Shown in pieces: positions 1 through 7,932 of a stretch of 35,187 bases of DNA. This DNA comes from JAFDZV01 sp966128725 (GTDB lineage Bacteria; Bacteroidota; Ignavibacteria; OLB7), in contig CBHYLN010000046.1 in assembly GCA_966128725.1 (NCBI GenBank), positions 1-35,187 of the forward strand. Reading direction: 5' to 3'. How positions within the stretch are numbered: the first letter of the stretch is position 1; the number at the start of each line of letters is the position of its first letter. The notes under the pieces were generated by a model. That model saw only the letters and a list, made by a program, of their open reading frames with translations. It had not been told where the DNA came from and did no database searches. The position numbers and the translations under genes were made by a program.

Positions 1-769
1 CCGTGCGCACGATGCCGCCACGGCCCCAGCGTTGACCCCGGTGGCCTTTGTAGAAATGCAAACGTGGAGTTTTTATGATGTTACCACCTACTAGCACGTC
101 ACTTCCCCAGACGATCACATCCTCAACACCGTCCGCATCCAGATCGACGCTCAGAGCACGATACGCCTTCATCCACAAATCGGTTATCGTCGCCAGTCGT
201 GAGGTGTCAGCGGTAGAATACAACCCATCCGAATTGCCCCAGAAAATGACCACTCGCACGGTGGTATAGGCATGTCCGTTCTGCTCGGTTGTATCATCAA
301 TAATGTTGATTGTCGTCAATATGTCTTGATTGCCATCGGCATCCCAATCACCGGCGCATAACACCCTTGTCTGTGAACCGACTTCCGTTGGCCCAACCCG
401 TTGACCGCCTCGCGGGTCCGGCAGGCCACCACGCACGCCGTAATAAACGAACCATTCTATTGGTCTATAGCCGTTGAAACTGGTATCTCGCCGTTCATGT
501 TGTACGGCGAAGTCGGCGCGTGTATCGTGATTGATATCGCCAAGCGCGACAACGTCACTGCCATACCATTCATAATTGTCCACAGTAATCCAGCCCTTCA
601 TGAATCCATAGGGTTGGAAACAATGCATGAACGGATGCCGTGGGTCGGTTTTGGGTGGTTCTATCCGAAACTCGTTACAGCCCGGTTGCGCCGTGGCAAC
701 GCTTGCCGCGGCGAGCAGGGGAGCGGCGGCGCAGAAAGCAAGGCAGAGAATACCGCGGAATGTGTTCAT
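1..769 (-). CDS. Secreted FG-GAP/VCBS-repeat protein, partial (3' end beyond left edge)
   Basis: The reading frame is open from an ATG at 769 to the left edge, giving about 256 residues with no stop, so the C-terminus is missing. The N-terminus (MNTFRGILCLAFCAAAPLLA, then ATAQ) is a typical Sec signal peptide with probable cleavage after the AQ region. The mature part has three acidic calcium-loop motifs: DINHDTRAD, DWDADGNQD and DLDADGVED. Each follows a short strand (VVALG, RVLCAG, RALSV) and is spaced as in FG-GAP/VCBS beta-propeller blades. Such proteins are usually extracellular or surface proteins, and in T9SS bacteria often carry a C-terminal sorting domain, which would lie outside the window. 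The specific function is unknown. An AT-rich stretch (TTTATATAT) lies immediately before the start and no clear Shine-Dalgarno is visible. Confidence 0.8.
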   Translation of the reverse strand, partial: MNTFRGILCLAFCAAAPLLAAASVATAQPGCNEFRIEPPKTDPRHPFMHCFQPYGFMKGWITVDNYEWYGSDVVALGDINHDTRADFAVQHERRDTSFNGYRPIEWFVYYGVRGGLPDPRGGQRVGPTEVGSQTRVLCAGDWDADGNQDILTTINIIDDTTEQNGHAYTTVRVVIFWGNSDGLYSTADTSRLATITDLWMKAYRALSVDLDADGVEDVIVWGSDVLVGGNIIKTPRLHFYKGHRGQRWGRGGIVRT

Positions 770-1018
770 GATATATAAACCGATATTTTCGGAAGAGTTA
801 CAGAAAAAACATCACGGGAACATACATACGCGCAAGCATGCCAAACAAGGCGGTGGGGGGCGTGGCATTATTGGTCCGGCAGGTACATCGGCATGGCGGG
901 CGCCGACGTTTCGATATTCTTGGTCGTTGTCAATAATTGGCGCGCATCCTCGAGCAATCGCATGAGCGTTGGTATGAAGCCCTTTCCCGGACAATCTGCT
1001 GCGCATGGTGCCATCCGC

Positions 1019-2389
1019 TTACGAGCGGCAAATCTCCATCACAACCCCGTCATCCGGCGCCAGCACAATGCCGCTGCGAACCGGGCGGGATAGGGCCTGG
1101 GCCGGGCGTGCCAGGCGAACCGTTGCGAACAACGTGGCCAGCACAACCTTCATCTCGTACAACGCGAATGCCATCCCAAGGCACATGCGATGCCCGCCGC
1201 CAAACGGATACCATTCGTGCGCGGAGTATCGCCGTTCGATAAAGCGTTCAGGGCGGAACAACAGCGGGTCGGGATAAAGATCCTCGCGATGATGCGTGAG
1301 GTGCCCCGAGGGGCAGAGCACGGTGCCTGCCGGATACTCGATGCCCTGCACCGCGAACGGTTTCTTCACCTTACGGACCACGAACGGCAGGATCGTGCGG
1401 CGGCGCAGGCTTTCGCGGATGGAGGCGTCCAGGTAGGCAAGCTGATTCAACTGCTCCGGTTGTGGTGGGCCGCCGCCGGTAACACGCAGCAATTCCTCGC
1501 GGATCAGGTCGGCAACATCCGGCATGGGAACAACCTGCTCCAGAAACCAGGCCAGCGCCACCGATGTGGTTTCGTGTCCGGCGAAAATCAGCTTTACCAA
1601 TGCATCGCGAACTTCGATATCCGCCAGCGGACGGCCGTCGTCGTGGGTTGCCTCCAGAAGGTCCGCGAGCACCGTTTCCCCACGCGCCCCGGGCGGTGTT
1701 GCGCGGCAGGCGGCGATCAGCGCGAACAGCTCCACATCCAGCGCGTGCATGCGACGATAAAACGGCAGCAGGCGATTGCGTTGCAGCATCCGCACCGGCA
1801 GGGCCTGTACCAGAATCAGGCCGTGGCGCCCACGGCCCAACGCAAGCACCCTGCGGACCAGGTGCGCCAGCTTCGCCAGCGTTGTTTGCGAATCGATCCC
1901 CAGCACAACCCGCAGCATCACGCGCAAGGTGATCTCCTGCATCGGCTCCAGCATGCGGCATTGTTGCCCGGGCCTCCATTGGCCAGCGAACTCCAGCGTT
2001 GCAGCCTGCATGGCGTTGAAGAACGCGCGCATTCGTTCGCCCTTCAGCGGTGGCAGCAATACTCGCCGCTGGCGAGTATGCGCGTCGCCATCCAGCACCA
2101 GCACCGAGTGTTCGCCCACGGCAAGGCTCAGGAACTCGTTGCCCTCACCCGAGTACAGCGTCTCGCGGTCCGCACGGAATATCTCCTTGACGGCCTCAGG
2201 CGCCGAGTGCACCACAAGCGTGCCATAGCCGGCAAGGCGCAGTGTGAACGGGTCGCCGTATCGCCGTGCGTTTTGTTCAAGGTACGTGAGCGATGACCCC
2301 GAGTATCGGGCAAGCTGCCAGGCCGCAGGTGTGCGAGGGCCTGGCGGGAAATTCGGTTGAGCGAACCTCACGGTGTTACCCTGATTCAT
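1019..2389 (-). CDS. Cytochrome P450
   Basis: A 456-residue soluble cytochrome P450, starting at MNQGNTVRFAQPNFPPGPRTP. The frame is open further upstream, but those 62 residues do not look like P450 sequence. All P450 hallmarks are intact: I-helix AGHETT at about residues 270-275 (oxygen activation), the K-helix ExxR motif as ESLR at 326-329, PERF at 380-383, and the haem loop FGGGHRMCLG at 396-405 with Cys403 as the thiolate ligand. There is no membrane anchor and no fused reductase or ferredoxin, and no redox partner gene lies nearby, so electrons must come from elsewhere in the genome. The PPGPRTP start and overall form resemble bacterial P450s related to the CYP110-like/fatty-acid or terpenoid group, but the substrate cannot be read from sequence. 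It is transcribed divergently from the TPR gene. Confidence 0.95.
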   Translation of the reverse strand: MNQGNTVRFAQPNFPPGPRTPAAWQLARYSGSSLTYLEQNARRYGDPFTLRLAGYGTLVVHSAPEAVKEIFRADRETLYSGEGNEFLSLAVGEHSVLVLDGDAHTRQRRVLLPPLKGERMRAFFNAMQAATLEFAGQWRPGQQCRMLEPMQEITLRVMLRVVLGIDSQTTLAKLAHLVRRVLALGRGRHGLILVQALPVRMLQRNRLLPFYRRMHALDVELFALIAACRATPPGARGETVLADLLEATHDDGRPLADIEVRDALVKLIFAGHETTSVALAWFLEQVVPMPDVADLIREELLRVTGGGPPQPEQLNQLAYLDASIRESLRRRTILPFVVRKVKKPFAVQGIEYPAGTVLCPSGHLTHHREDLYPDPLLFRPERFIERRYSAHEWYPFGGGHRMCLGMAFALYEMKVVLATLFATVRLARPAQALSRPVRSGIVLAPDDGVVMEICRS

Positions 2390-2516
2390 GGCTGTTCTGA
2401 TCCATCTCGTGCGTGCAACATACCGATCATTGCCCGCATCCGAACCCACACGGTGATGGGTGTTGCAGCTTGAGATAGTGCTGGGGTGGGCGGCCCGTTC
2501 CGGCGTTATCCGTGGA

Positions 2517-2545
2517 TTGTACACATCCGACCGTGGGGTTAGTTT
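2517..2545 (+). promoter_or_regulatory. Possible sigma-70-like promoter for the TPR gene
   Basis: TTGTAC (2517-2522) and TAGTTT (2540-2545) are separated by 17 bases. The position would give a leader of about 40 bases before the GTG start at 2593. An alternative -10, TACAAT, lies closer to the gene but lacks a good -35. Pattern match only. Confidence 0.35.
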
Positions 2546-2592
2546 CCCGCCGGCGCGATTACAATCCATCCCCATTCAAGAGGAGTTTGCGT

Positions 2593-3306
2593 GTGAAGCC
2601 CATCGTCTCCGTTGTATGCCTTCTTCAGTTGCTGTGTGGTTGCAGCCTTGTGGCGCAGAACCTTTCGCCGGAAACCGTGTTCCGCCGCTATCTGGTGAGC
2701 GGGGATAGCTCCATCGCGGCGGCGTTGATCAAAAGCGACAGCGTGTATGGCACCTACTGCCGTGCAATGCTCACACAGGATCAAGCCGAGAAGCGCGCGT
2801 TGTTCGCCCGGTTTGTCGCGATGAAGCCCGGCGCCGGCCTCGCCGATGCGCACATGTGGCGCGGTGTAAGCTTCGAGGCCGACAATATGCTGGATTCGGC
2901 GTTGGCCGAGCTTTCAACGGCAATTGCGCTTGGTGATGGCAGCATGTATGCGTACTACTTCCGTGGTATCACATACCTGGATCAGAAGAAGAATGCGCAG
3001 GCGGCTGAGGATTTCACGCGTTCGATTGATATCGAGCCCAAATTTTACCTGGCATGGCACATGCGAGGCATCGCGCGCATGGATCTGGACGAATACGAGA
3101 AAGCCGGCGACGATTTCACCGAGGCGATGCGGCTGGAACCGCGCTATGCCGATCCTTACATGATGCGCGGCATGGTGCACGAGCATTTCGGCCGATTCGA
3201 TGAAGCCATTGCCGATTGGGAAGCGGCGGCCCGATATAACCCGGACCATGCCAGCCGCGCCGAGCAGATGATCAACGCCGCCAGGGAGAAGGCCGCGAAG
3301 AAATAG
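2593..3306 (+). CDS. TPR-repeat exported protein (probable lipoprotein)
   Basis: The 237-residue product starts at a GTG, chosen because AGGAG (2581-2585) sits seven bases upstream and the protein then begins with a clean export signal, MKPIVSVVCLLQLLCGC. LCGC at 14-17 can act as a lipobox, so a lipoprotein is likely; cleavage after SLVAQ by signal peptidase I is the alternative. From about residue 118 there are three canonical tetratricopeptide repeats (YAYYFRGITYLDQKKNAQAAEDFTRSI and two more, ending near 219), with a more degenerate helical pair before them. TPR proteins are scaffolds for protein-protein contacts; the partner is unknown. The gene is divergent from the P450 gene and followed by a repeat-rich intergenic region. 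Confidence 0.88.
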   Translation: MKPIVSVVCLLQLLCGCSLVAQNLSPETVFRRYLVSGDSSIAAALIKSDSVYGTYCRAMLTQDQAEKRALFARFVAMKPGAGLADAHMWRGVSFEADNMLDSALAELSTAIALGDGSMYAYYFRGITYLDQKKNAQAAEDFTRSIDIEPKFYLAWHMRGIARMDLDEYEKAGDDFTEAMRLEPRYADPYMMRGMVHEHFGRFDEAIADWEAAARYNPDHASRAEQMINAAREKAAKK

Positions 3307-3319
3307 CGGAGGACATGTG

Positions 3320-3615
3320 CCGCGCCGATGGCGCCGGTTGCGCACACGGTTGGGCGGCCGCATCCGCGCGCATAATGCATGCCTGTATATCCGGGTATAC
3401 AGGGCAGTCCGTGAAATGCAAAAAGCGGGATGCGAAATGCGAAATGCAGAAAGCAAAAAGCGGAATGCAAAATGCAGAATGAGGCAATGTGTTGGCCGAT
3501 GGCGCTGGTTGGGGGTGATTGTGCGCTCGGTTGTGCAGCCGCATCCGCGCGCGCAACGCATCACTCATATCTCATAACGCAGGGCTGTATATCCGGGTAT
3601 ACAGGGCAGTTCGCG
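3320..3615. repeat. Direct repeat pair carrying a near-perfect palindrome
   Basis: Copy 1 (about 3323-3415) and copy 2 (about 3492-3616) share the blocks GCCGATGGCGC, GCAGCCGCATCCGCGCG-like sequence and a 3' part containing CTGTATATCCGGGTATACAG followed by GGGCAGT. The palindrome lies at 3382-3403 in copy 1 and about 3585-3605 in copy 2. Its two arms differ only at symmetric positions that would form G-U pairs in RNA, so both copies can fold into a hairpin. Copy 2 has extra sequence between the blocks. The two copies bracket the heptamer array. Confidence 0.7.
3413..3482. repeat. Ten-unit heptamer tandem repeat
   Basis: Exactly ten 7-base units in unbroken register: GAAATGC, AAAAAGC, GGGATGC, GAAATGC twice, AGAAAGC, AAAAAGC, GGAATGC, AAAATGC, AGAATGA. 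The consensus is purine-rich followed by ATGC/AAGC, and on the other strand GCATTNN. The units diverge in sequence but not in length. Degenerate heptameric intergenic repeats are known in cyanobacteria and some other phyla; the function is unsettled. Confidence 0.85.
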
Positions 3616-3636
3616 AAGCCGGAGAAGGAGCAGCTC

Positions 3637-3759
3637 ATGTCGACAAGCAGTCAGGCACATGTTGCTCTCGATCTGTCCAGGCTGTCTCGTGTGGGATACA
3701 TTGTTCGCGTAAGTGATGCTGTGGCGCATCCCGCGGTTCGGATGCTTACGATCTGGTAA
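3637..3759 (+). CDS. Small hypothetical protein (40 aa), doubtful
   Basis: A 40-residue ORF starting MSTSSQAHVALDLSRLSRVG, with AAGGAG (3625-3630) six bases before its ATG. It begins directly after the second palindromic repeat. It has no signal peptide or recognisable domain and could be the truncated N-terminus of a decayed gene. The only support is the ribosome binding site and the lack of any better gene in the gap. Confidence 0.25.
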   Translation: MSTSSQAHVALDLSRLSRVGYIVRVSDAVAHPAVRMLTIW

Positions 3760-3843
3760 TCCAACCCGGAAAGCCAGAAAACTGGTGCTGCCTTGGTACG
3801 AACGTTGGCTCCGGTTTGGATGTTGTCATTGCAATTCCATGCT

Positions 3844-4662
3844 TCAAGGCCGCGCCACGACTTCCCAGTACGAGTACTCGTATGGGAATAAGTCAGAATC
3901 CTCGACTCGTGTGTGAATCAAACATCGATTGCGCACCAGTTCGATCATTGTGGCGGCTGATAGATCGTCCACTTCGTGGTCGATACCGTTCAATGATTGT
4001 TCGCCGTCGACGTTGAAGAAGTACCGCCCAGCAAGGCAGTAATCGCGACGATGCTCCGTACGCCACTGCGAGTTGCTGCCCCATCCGTGAGACATGTCAT
4101 TGCATGGGCGATCGCGCCGCGCATACGTCCAATACAGTGTGCTTTGTTCGGCGACGTCTTTCAACACGAACGATGAACCACCCTCAACTACACACCCGGC
4201 GCGCGAGAACATCAGGTCACCAAGCATCAGGCCGGGCCACAGTTCGTCAACGATGCGGATTGGGGCGTCATCGGCTGCCGATTGAACCACCGATACGATT
4301 TCATGATGAAACGGATGAAAATCCGTCGCACGCGGCACATAAAATCCAAGTTGTTCGTGAAAATTTTGAAACTCGGCAACGGAAATTGTCGGGCCAACAA
4401 AAAGATCGCAGTTGAACCTGGCCTGCTGGAAGCCAAGAAGCAGGACAGAGGTAACTCGGAAAAGAGCGTACAACCTGCACAAATCATTGCCGTTTGCAGC
4501 ACTCCAGCTGTTGTTGGTACGATATTGAAAGTCGCGAAACCAGCGACGTTCGTTTTCGTTGTCCACCAGCCATGGCGCAAGTACGTCCGAATAGATGCGG
4601 TTGCCATCGTACGCCAATAGCGCCTGGTGGAGTTGATAATATGGATACTGCGTGTGGTACAT
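3844..4662 (-). CDS. Conserved hypothetical protein, cytoplasmic
   Basis: A 272-residue protein when started at MYHTQYPYYQLHQALLAYD. The frame extends upstream to an ATG at 4764, but that start falls inside the hairpin at 4752-4782 and gives a poorly plausible N-terminus, so the internal start is preferred. There is no signal peptide or membrane segment. The protein is rich in Trp, Tyr and His, with motifs such as ELWPGLMLGDLMFSRAG, LYWTYARRDRP and SHGWGSNSQWRT, which have the look of a conserved family. I do not recognise a named domain and assign no function. It lies downstream of the SPFH gene on the same strand, separated by 145 bases and a terminator-like hairpin, so it is probably transcribed separately. 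The gene is somewhat less GC-rich than its neighbours. Confidence 0.75.
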   Translation of the reverse strand: MYHTQYPYYQLHQALLAYDGNRIYSDVLAPWLVDNENERRWFRDFQYRTNNSWSAANGNDLCRLYALFRVTSVLLLGFQQARFNCDLFVGPTISVAEFQNFHEQLGFYVPRATDFHPFHHEIVSVVQSAADDAPIRIVDELWPGLMLGDLMFSRAGCVVEGGSSFVLKDVAEQSTLYWTYARRDRPCNDMSHGWGSNSQWRTEHRRDYCLAGRYFFNVDGEQSLNGIDHEVDDLSAATMIELVRNRCLIHTRVEDSDLFPYEYSYWEVVARP

Positions 4663-4751
4663 ACTTCGGCGACAAACTCGAACTGACTTGCGGAGAGCGT
4701 GGTTGGCGAACGTGAACCAATTTCCACGATCCTTAATCGAATCGGCACACT

Positions 4752-4782
4752 GCCACGGGAACACGCGTGGTGTTCCCGTGGC
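4752..4782 (-). terminator. Perfect hairpin downstream of the SPFH gene
   Basis: GCCACGGGAACAC (4752-4764) and GTGTTCCCGTGGC (4770-4782) form a perfect 13-bp stem with a 5-base loop, starting 26 bases after the SPFH stop. No T tract follows on the minus strand. Confidence 0.6.
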
Positions 4783-4807
4783 GAATGACTTCGATGGGGC
4801 CGAGCCG

Positions 4808-6682
4808 CTACGGCTTCTCCGGTGGCGCCGGAGGAGCAGGGTGGGGCGGCGGTGCGGGCACCGACGCGGGCGCGGACACGGGCCTGTTGATGCCGGCGTT
4901 TACAAGGTTCGCCAGCAGCACATTCACCAGCGAATTACCACCATCGCTGCCGCCGGAGCCGCCGGCCACGATGTGCGGCACCAGCGGGATGCGGGCCTCG
5001 GCCAGCGCACGGCCAACCTCGATTACCGCGTAGTTGTTCTGCCCAACGGCGGCTGTCTTCAATCGGATCACCTCCGCTTCCGACGTACCAACCGCCGTGA
5101 TCTTCCGCCCCTCGGCCTCGCCCACGGTCACCAGCACATTGGCGTCGGCCTGGGCGTTGATCGTCTTCGACTTCGCGTCGCCCTCGGCCTTCTTCACGGC
5201 GGCCTGTGCGTCGAAGTCCGCGATCTCCACCTTCCGCTGCGCGGTTACCACCTGTGGCTGGGTGTCGGCAATCGCCTGCGCCTGCGCCAGCTCCTTGCGT
5301 GTCACCTGCGCCAGCCGCTGCGTTTCAAACGTCACCTTCTCCTGCTCGGCCAGCTTGCGATCGGTAAGCGTCTTCATCAATTCCTCGGGCGGCACGATGT
5401 CGCCGATCAACGTGTCCACGGCGCTTACGTTATACTCGGCCAATGCCTCGCCGATGCGCTGCTTGGCGTCCTCCTGGCGCTCCTTGCGTGTCTTCAGGAA
5501 GTCGATCACGTCCGAGCCCTGCGCCGCGTTGCGGAAGTAGTTGCCGATCGTGGGCTCCAGCACCTGCGTTACCAGATTTGCCATGCTGCCGAACCGGGCG
5601 ATCACCTTCGGGGCCTCGTTGCGCGGCACGTGGATGATCTGGCTGACATCCAGATTGAACTTGAAGCCGTCGGAGGATCGCACCGATATCGTGGAGAGCT
5701 TTTCGTCCAGCCTGTGCGACTCGGTTTTTCCCGTGGCCCAGTTCAGCACCACGTTTGCCGTGGGCACGCATTCCACCTTGTGCGTGTAGATGTTGATGGG
5801 GTACTTGCCGGGGTCCAGCGGATCAACCCACACACCCTTCATCCCGCGCTTTACCAGGTTGCCGTGCTTGAACGCATCGCCGGTCTGGTCCTCGCCGAAC
5901 TCGCCTACGTAGGCGATCACCACGCCCGCGTTGGCGATGGGCACGGTGGTCATCTCGTGCACCTCAACGGTTGCGAACCGTGGGTTGATGAAATACCGCC
6001 CGGCCAGGATCACCTGCTCCTGCAAGCCCTTCAGCCCGCCGTTGTCCAGAAACGCCTGCCCGTCCTGGAACAGATTATGCCCGGCAATCTCGTGGCCGGC
6101 GATATCGCCGGTCGGGAGCGACTTTCCTTCCTTCGTCGTCACGATGCCCACCATGTTGTCCTGAATTTCCGTGACGGGCTCCTCCACGATCGAGAACAGC
6201 GCTGTGTTGATACGGTACGTTCCCGGCGGCACCACCGTGATCTGCGGGCCGCGCTCGCCGCCGTTCTCCAGAAACATCCGGGCGTTCTGGAACGCGTCGC
6301 ACTCCACGCGTTTTGCCAGCACGCGTCCGTCGCCAAGGGGGATACCGTCGCGCGTTTCCACAACGCCCACGTATCCCTCGCGGATGGTCATGAACTTCTG
6401 GCGGGTGATGGTAAACTGCCACGGCCAGTACCCGAAGTACAGGCCCGGCGCCAGCGTATCGGCCTGGAACCCGGCCTCGCCGCGCAGGGCAATCAGCTTG
6501 CCGTCGGGCAGGGAACGGTTCGCGCCCCACAGCACGAACTTCTTGTTCACGATACCGATGCAGTCCTCGGGGATTACCGCGATCCCAAGCAGACGGAAGG
6601 TCCACTTATAGAACAGGATGAACAGTATCAGCGGTACGATCCACCAAAGGTAGGCGCCAAACTGCGTCAGCAAAATCTCCAT
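4808..6682 (-). CDS. SPFH/Band 7 (flotillin-like) membrane protein
   Basis: A 624-residue protein. GGAGAG lies about nine bases before the ATG. The order is: one N-terminal transmembrane helix (residues about 8-33, YLWWIVPLILFILFYKW); a long beta-rich region with four reiterated modules built on a P-G-x-Y-type turn (APGLYFGY at 78, PPGTYRIN at 152, LAGRYFIN at 226, DPGKYPIN at 289), the first three followed by a VGVV/VGIV/VVIAYVG strand; an SPFH core (about 300-440, including DGFKFNLDVSQIIHVP and PTIGNYFRNAAQ); an Ala/Gln/Glu-rich coiled coil (about 440-560); and a Gly-rich then Pro-rich tail ending PAPPPHPAPPAPPEKP. Flotillin-like proteins form oligomeric membrane microdomain scaffolds with the coiled coil in the cytoplasm. 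It is longer than a classical flotillin because of the repeated modules. It stands alone, without the NfeD protease that often accompanies bacterial SPFH proteins. Confidence 0.92.
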   Translation of the reverse strand: MEILLTQFGAYLWWIVPLILFILFYKWTFRLLGIAVIPEDCIGIVNKKFVLWGANRSLPDGKLIALRGEAGFQADTLAPGLYFGYWPWQFTITRQKFMTIREGYVGVVETRDGIPLGDGRVLAKRVECDAFQNARMFLENGGERGPQITVVPPGTYRINTALFSIVEEPVTEIQDNMVGIVTTKEGKSLPTGDIAGHEIAGHNLFQDGQAFLDNGGLKGLQEQVILAGRYFINPRFATVEVHEMTTVPIANAGVVIAYVGEFGEDQTGDAFKHGNLVKRGMKGVWVDPLDPGKYPINIYTHKVECVPTANVVLNWATGKTESHRLDEKLSTISVRSSDGFKFNLDVSQIIHVPRNEAPKVIARFGSMANLVTQVLEPTIGNYFRNAAQGSDVIDFLKTRKERQEDAKQRIGEALAEYNVSAVDTLIGDIVPPEELMKTLTDRKLAEQEKVTFETQRLAQVTRKELAQAQAIADTQPQVVTAQRKVEIADFDAQAAVKKAEGDAKSKTINAQADANVLVTVGEAEGRKITAVGTSEAEVIRLKTAAVGQNNYAVIEVGRALAEARIPLVPHIVAGGSGGSDGGNSLVNVLLANLVNAGINRPVSAPASVPAPPPHPAPPAPPEKP

Positions 6683-7095
6683 CGAACATTCTCTCCGTAT
6701 CGCCGGAATCGCCGGCGGGCTGTGTGTGTGTGCCCCAGCTTGCGCCTTGCAGGGGCCTGTAGCGGTGTGCTTCCCGGGCGTTCCGCGGCGTGTGGCGACG
6801 GCGCGCGCAGGGTAGTGGATGGGCCAAAGATAATACCGTCGGCATCATGGGCCGTGGGTGGAACTGGCGTGGTTGGCACTGGTGTAGCTGGCACGGGCGC
6901 CGGGCCTTCTTACAGCGCACAACGCGCACGATGCCAGGAGCAGGTCGCCAGGCCGAAGCGGTTCGCCCACACGGTCAATATCCCGGCAACCGGTATTCGA
7001 TACGCCGCGAATGCGTGGTATGTGATAGATTCAAGGCGCCGCGCGGGGCCATAGTGGAGGCTCCGTGGTGCGCGATCACTTGCTTCAGGCAGCAT
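6683..7095. other. Divergent intergenic region
   Basis: This 413-base region separates the divergently transcribed SPFH and DUF2233 genes and must hold both promoters, but I see no convincing -35/-10 pair. It contains a short GT run (6721-6731) and a three-unit 15-bp tandem repeat (6860-6904). ORFs crossing it are extensions of antisense frames. Confidence 0.5.
6860..6904. repeat. Three imperfect 15-bp tandem units
   Basis: GGAACTGGCGTGGTT, GGCACTGGTGTAGCT and GGCACGGGCGCCGGG are adjacent and in register. They would encode a GTGVV/GTGVA-like repeat in one plus frame and a PATPV-type repeat in one minus frame, but neither frame looks like a gene here. Confidence 0.55.
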
Positions 7096-7890
7096 ATGCC
7101 GGCGTTGCGCAGCACACATATCGCCGTTCTGGTCCTTGTCGCCGTGGCTCTTGTGGCGGGCGGTCTGGTGCTGTTCCGCGAGCCCGACAAGCCGGATGCG
7201 CCGGGCTCCACGGCCGGCGCAATGGCGCCCTCGGGGGCGATCAATCCGGATGACACCACGTATCTGTGCTACATCATCGATCCCCGTGCCACGCCGGTGG
7301 AGATGTTCTGGCGCGACGATCGCGACCAGACAATCGGCAGCCTGGCGGGCCTGCGCGCCTTGACCCAGCGGCAGGGGCGCCGCCTGCGCTTCGCGATGAA
7401 CGGAGGCATGTACCATCCCGATCGAAATCCCGTTGGGCTTTTCATCCAGAACCGTCGGGTGCTGCGACCGTTGGACACCACCAGCGGGCTTGGGAATTTC
7501 TACCTGAAGCCGAACGGCGTGTTCCTGATCCGTAGGGACCATACCGCCGCTGTTGTTGCCAGCGAGCGTTTTGTGTACACCAGCGATCTGCTGTACGCCA
7601 CGCAGTCCGGCCCGATGCTGTTGGTTGACGGCGTACGCCACCCCGTGTTCGAGGAACCTTCCCAGCATCTCAACATCCGCAACGGTGTGGGCGTGCGGCC
7701 GGATGGTACGGTGGTGTTCGCCATCTCGCGTGTAAAAGTGAACCTGTATGCGTTCGCGGAATATTTCCGTCGCATGGGCTGCACCAATGCGCTGTATCTG
7801 GATGGGTTTGTCTCGCGGTGTTATTGCCCGGAAATGGGCTGCGAACAGCTCGACGGCAATTTCGGTGTGATGATCGGCATAACATGGTAA
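7096..7890 (+). CDS. DUF2233 / phosphodiester glycosidase family protein (NAGPA-like), membrane-anchored
   Basis: A 264-residue protein started at MPALRSTHIAVLVLVAVALVAGG, which supplies one N-terminal hydrophobic anchor or signal (residues 7-26). The rest matches the NAGPA/DUF2233 fold: RFAMNGGMYHPDRNPVGLFIQNRR near 98-120, a GNFYLKPNGVFLI strand, SGPMLLVDG, RNGVGVRPDGTVVFAISR and NALYLDGFVSRCY near the C-terminus, ending in GNFGVMIGI. The family includes the human uncovering enzyme (N-acetylglucosamine-1-phosphodiester alpha-N-acetylglucosaminidase) and bacterial YigE-type proteins; hydrolysis of a sugar phosphodiester in the envelope is a reasonable but unproven role. The CYCPEMGC segment adds four cysteines near the end. 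The start is supported by the signal; the ribosome binding site is weak. The gene converges on the amidohydrolase gene, 42 bases away. Confidence 0.85.
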   Translation: MPALRSTHIAVLVLVAVALVAGGLVLFREPDKPDAPGSTAGAMAPSGAINPDDTTYLCYIIDPRATPVEMFWRDDRDQTIGSLAGLRALTQRQGRRLRFAMNGGMYHPDRNPVGLFIQNRRVLRPLDTTSGLGNFYLKPNGVFLIRRDHTAAVVASERFVYTSDLLYATQSGPMLLVDGVRHPVFEEPSQHLNIRNGVGVRPDGTVVFAISRVKVNLYAFAEYFRRMGCTNALYLDGFVSRCYCPEMGCEQLDGNFGVMIGITW

Positions 7891-7932
7891 CGCGGCACAC
7901 GCCGTGAAAGGCCTGGCCGGTCGGAACCCTGG

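Larger units (their letters stand above)
3307..3843. other. Repeat-rich intergenic island
   Basis: This 537-base gap holds two imperfect direct repeats that each end in a CTGTATATCCGGGTATACAG palindrome, a strict heptamer array between them, and one short ORF with a ribosome binding site (3637-3759). The remaining ORFs in this gap follow the low-complexity DNA and look non-coding. Confidence 0.7.

Noticed and set aside
3320..3615. CRISPR array
   Set aside because: There are only two long imperfect copies, the units between are 7-base tandem repeats without spacers, and no cas gene is present.
3868..3881. 14-bp palindrome TACGAGTACTCGTA
   Set aside because: It lies inside the coding region of the unknown protein (YEYSY codons) and needs no regulatory explanation.
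4652..7054. 800-residue plus-strand ORF
   Set aside because: It is antisense to the SPFH gene, rich in Arg/His/Leu with no domain, and arises from GC-rich codon periodicity of the real minus-strand gene.
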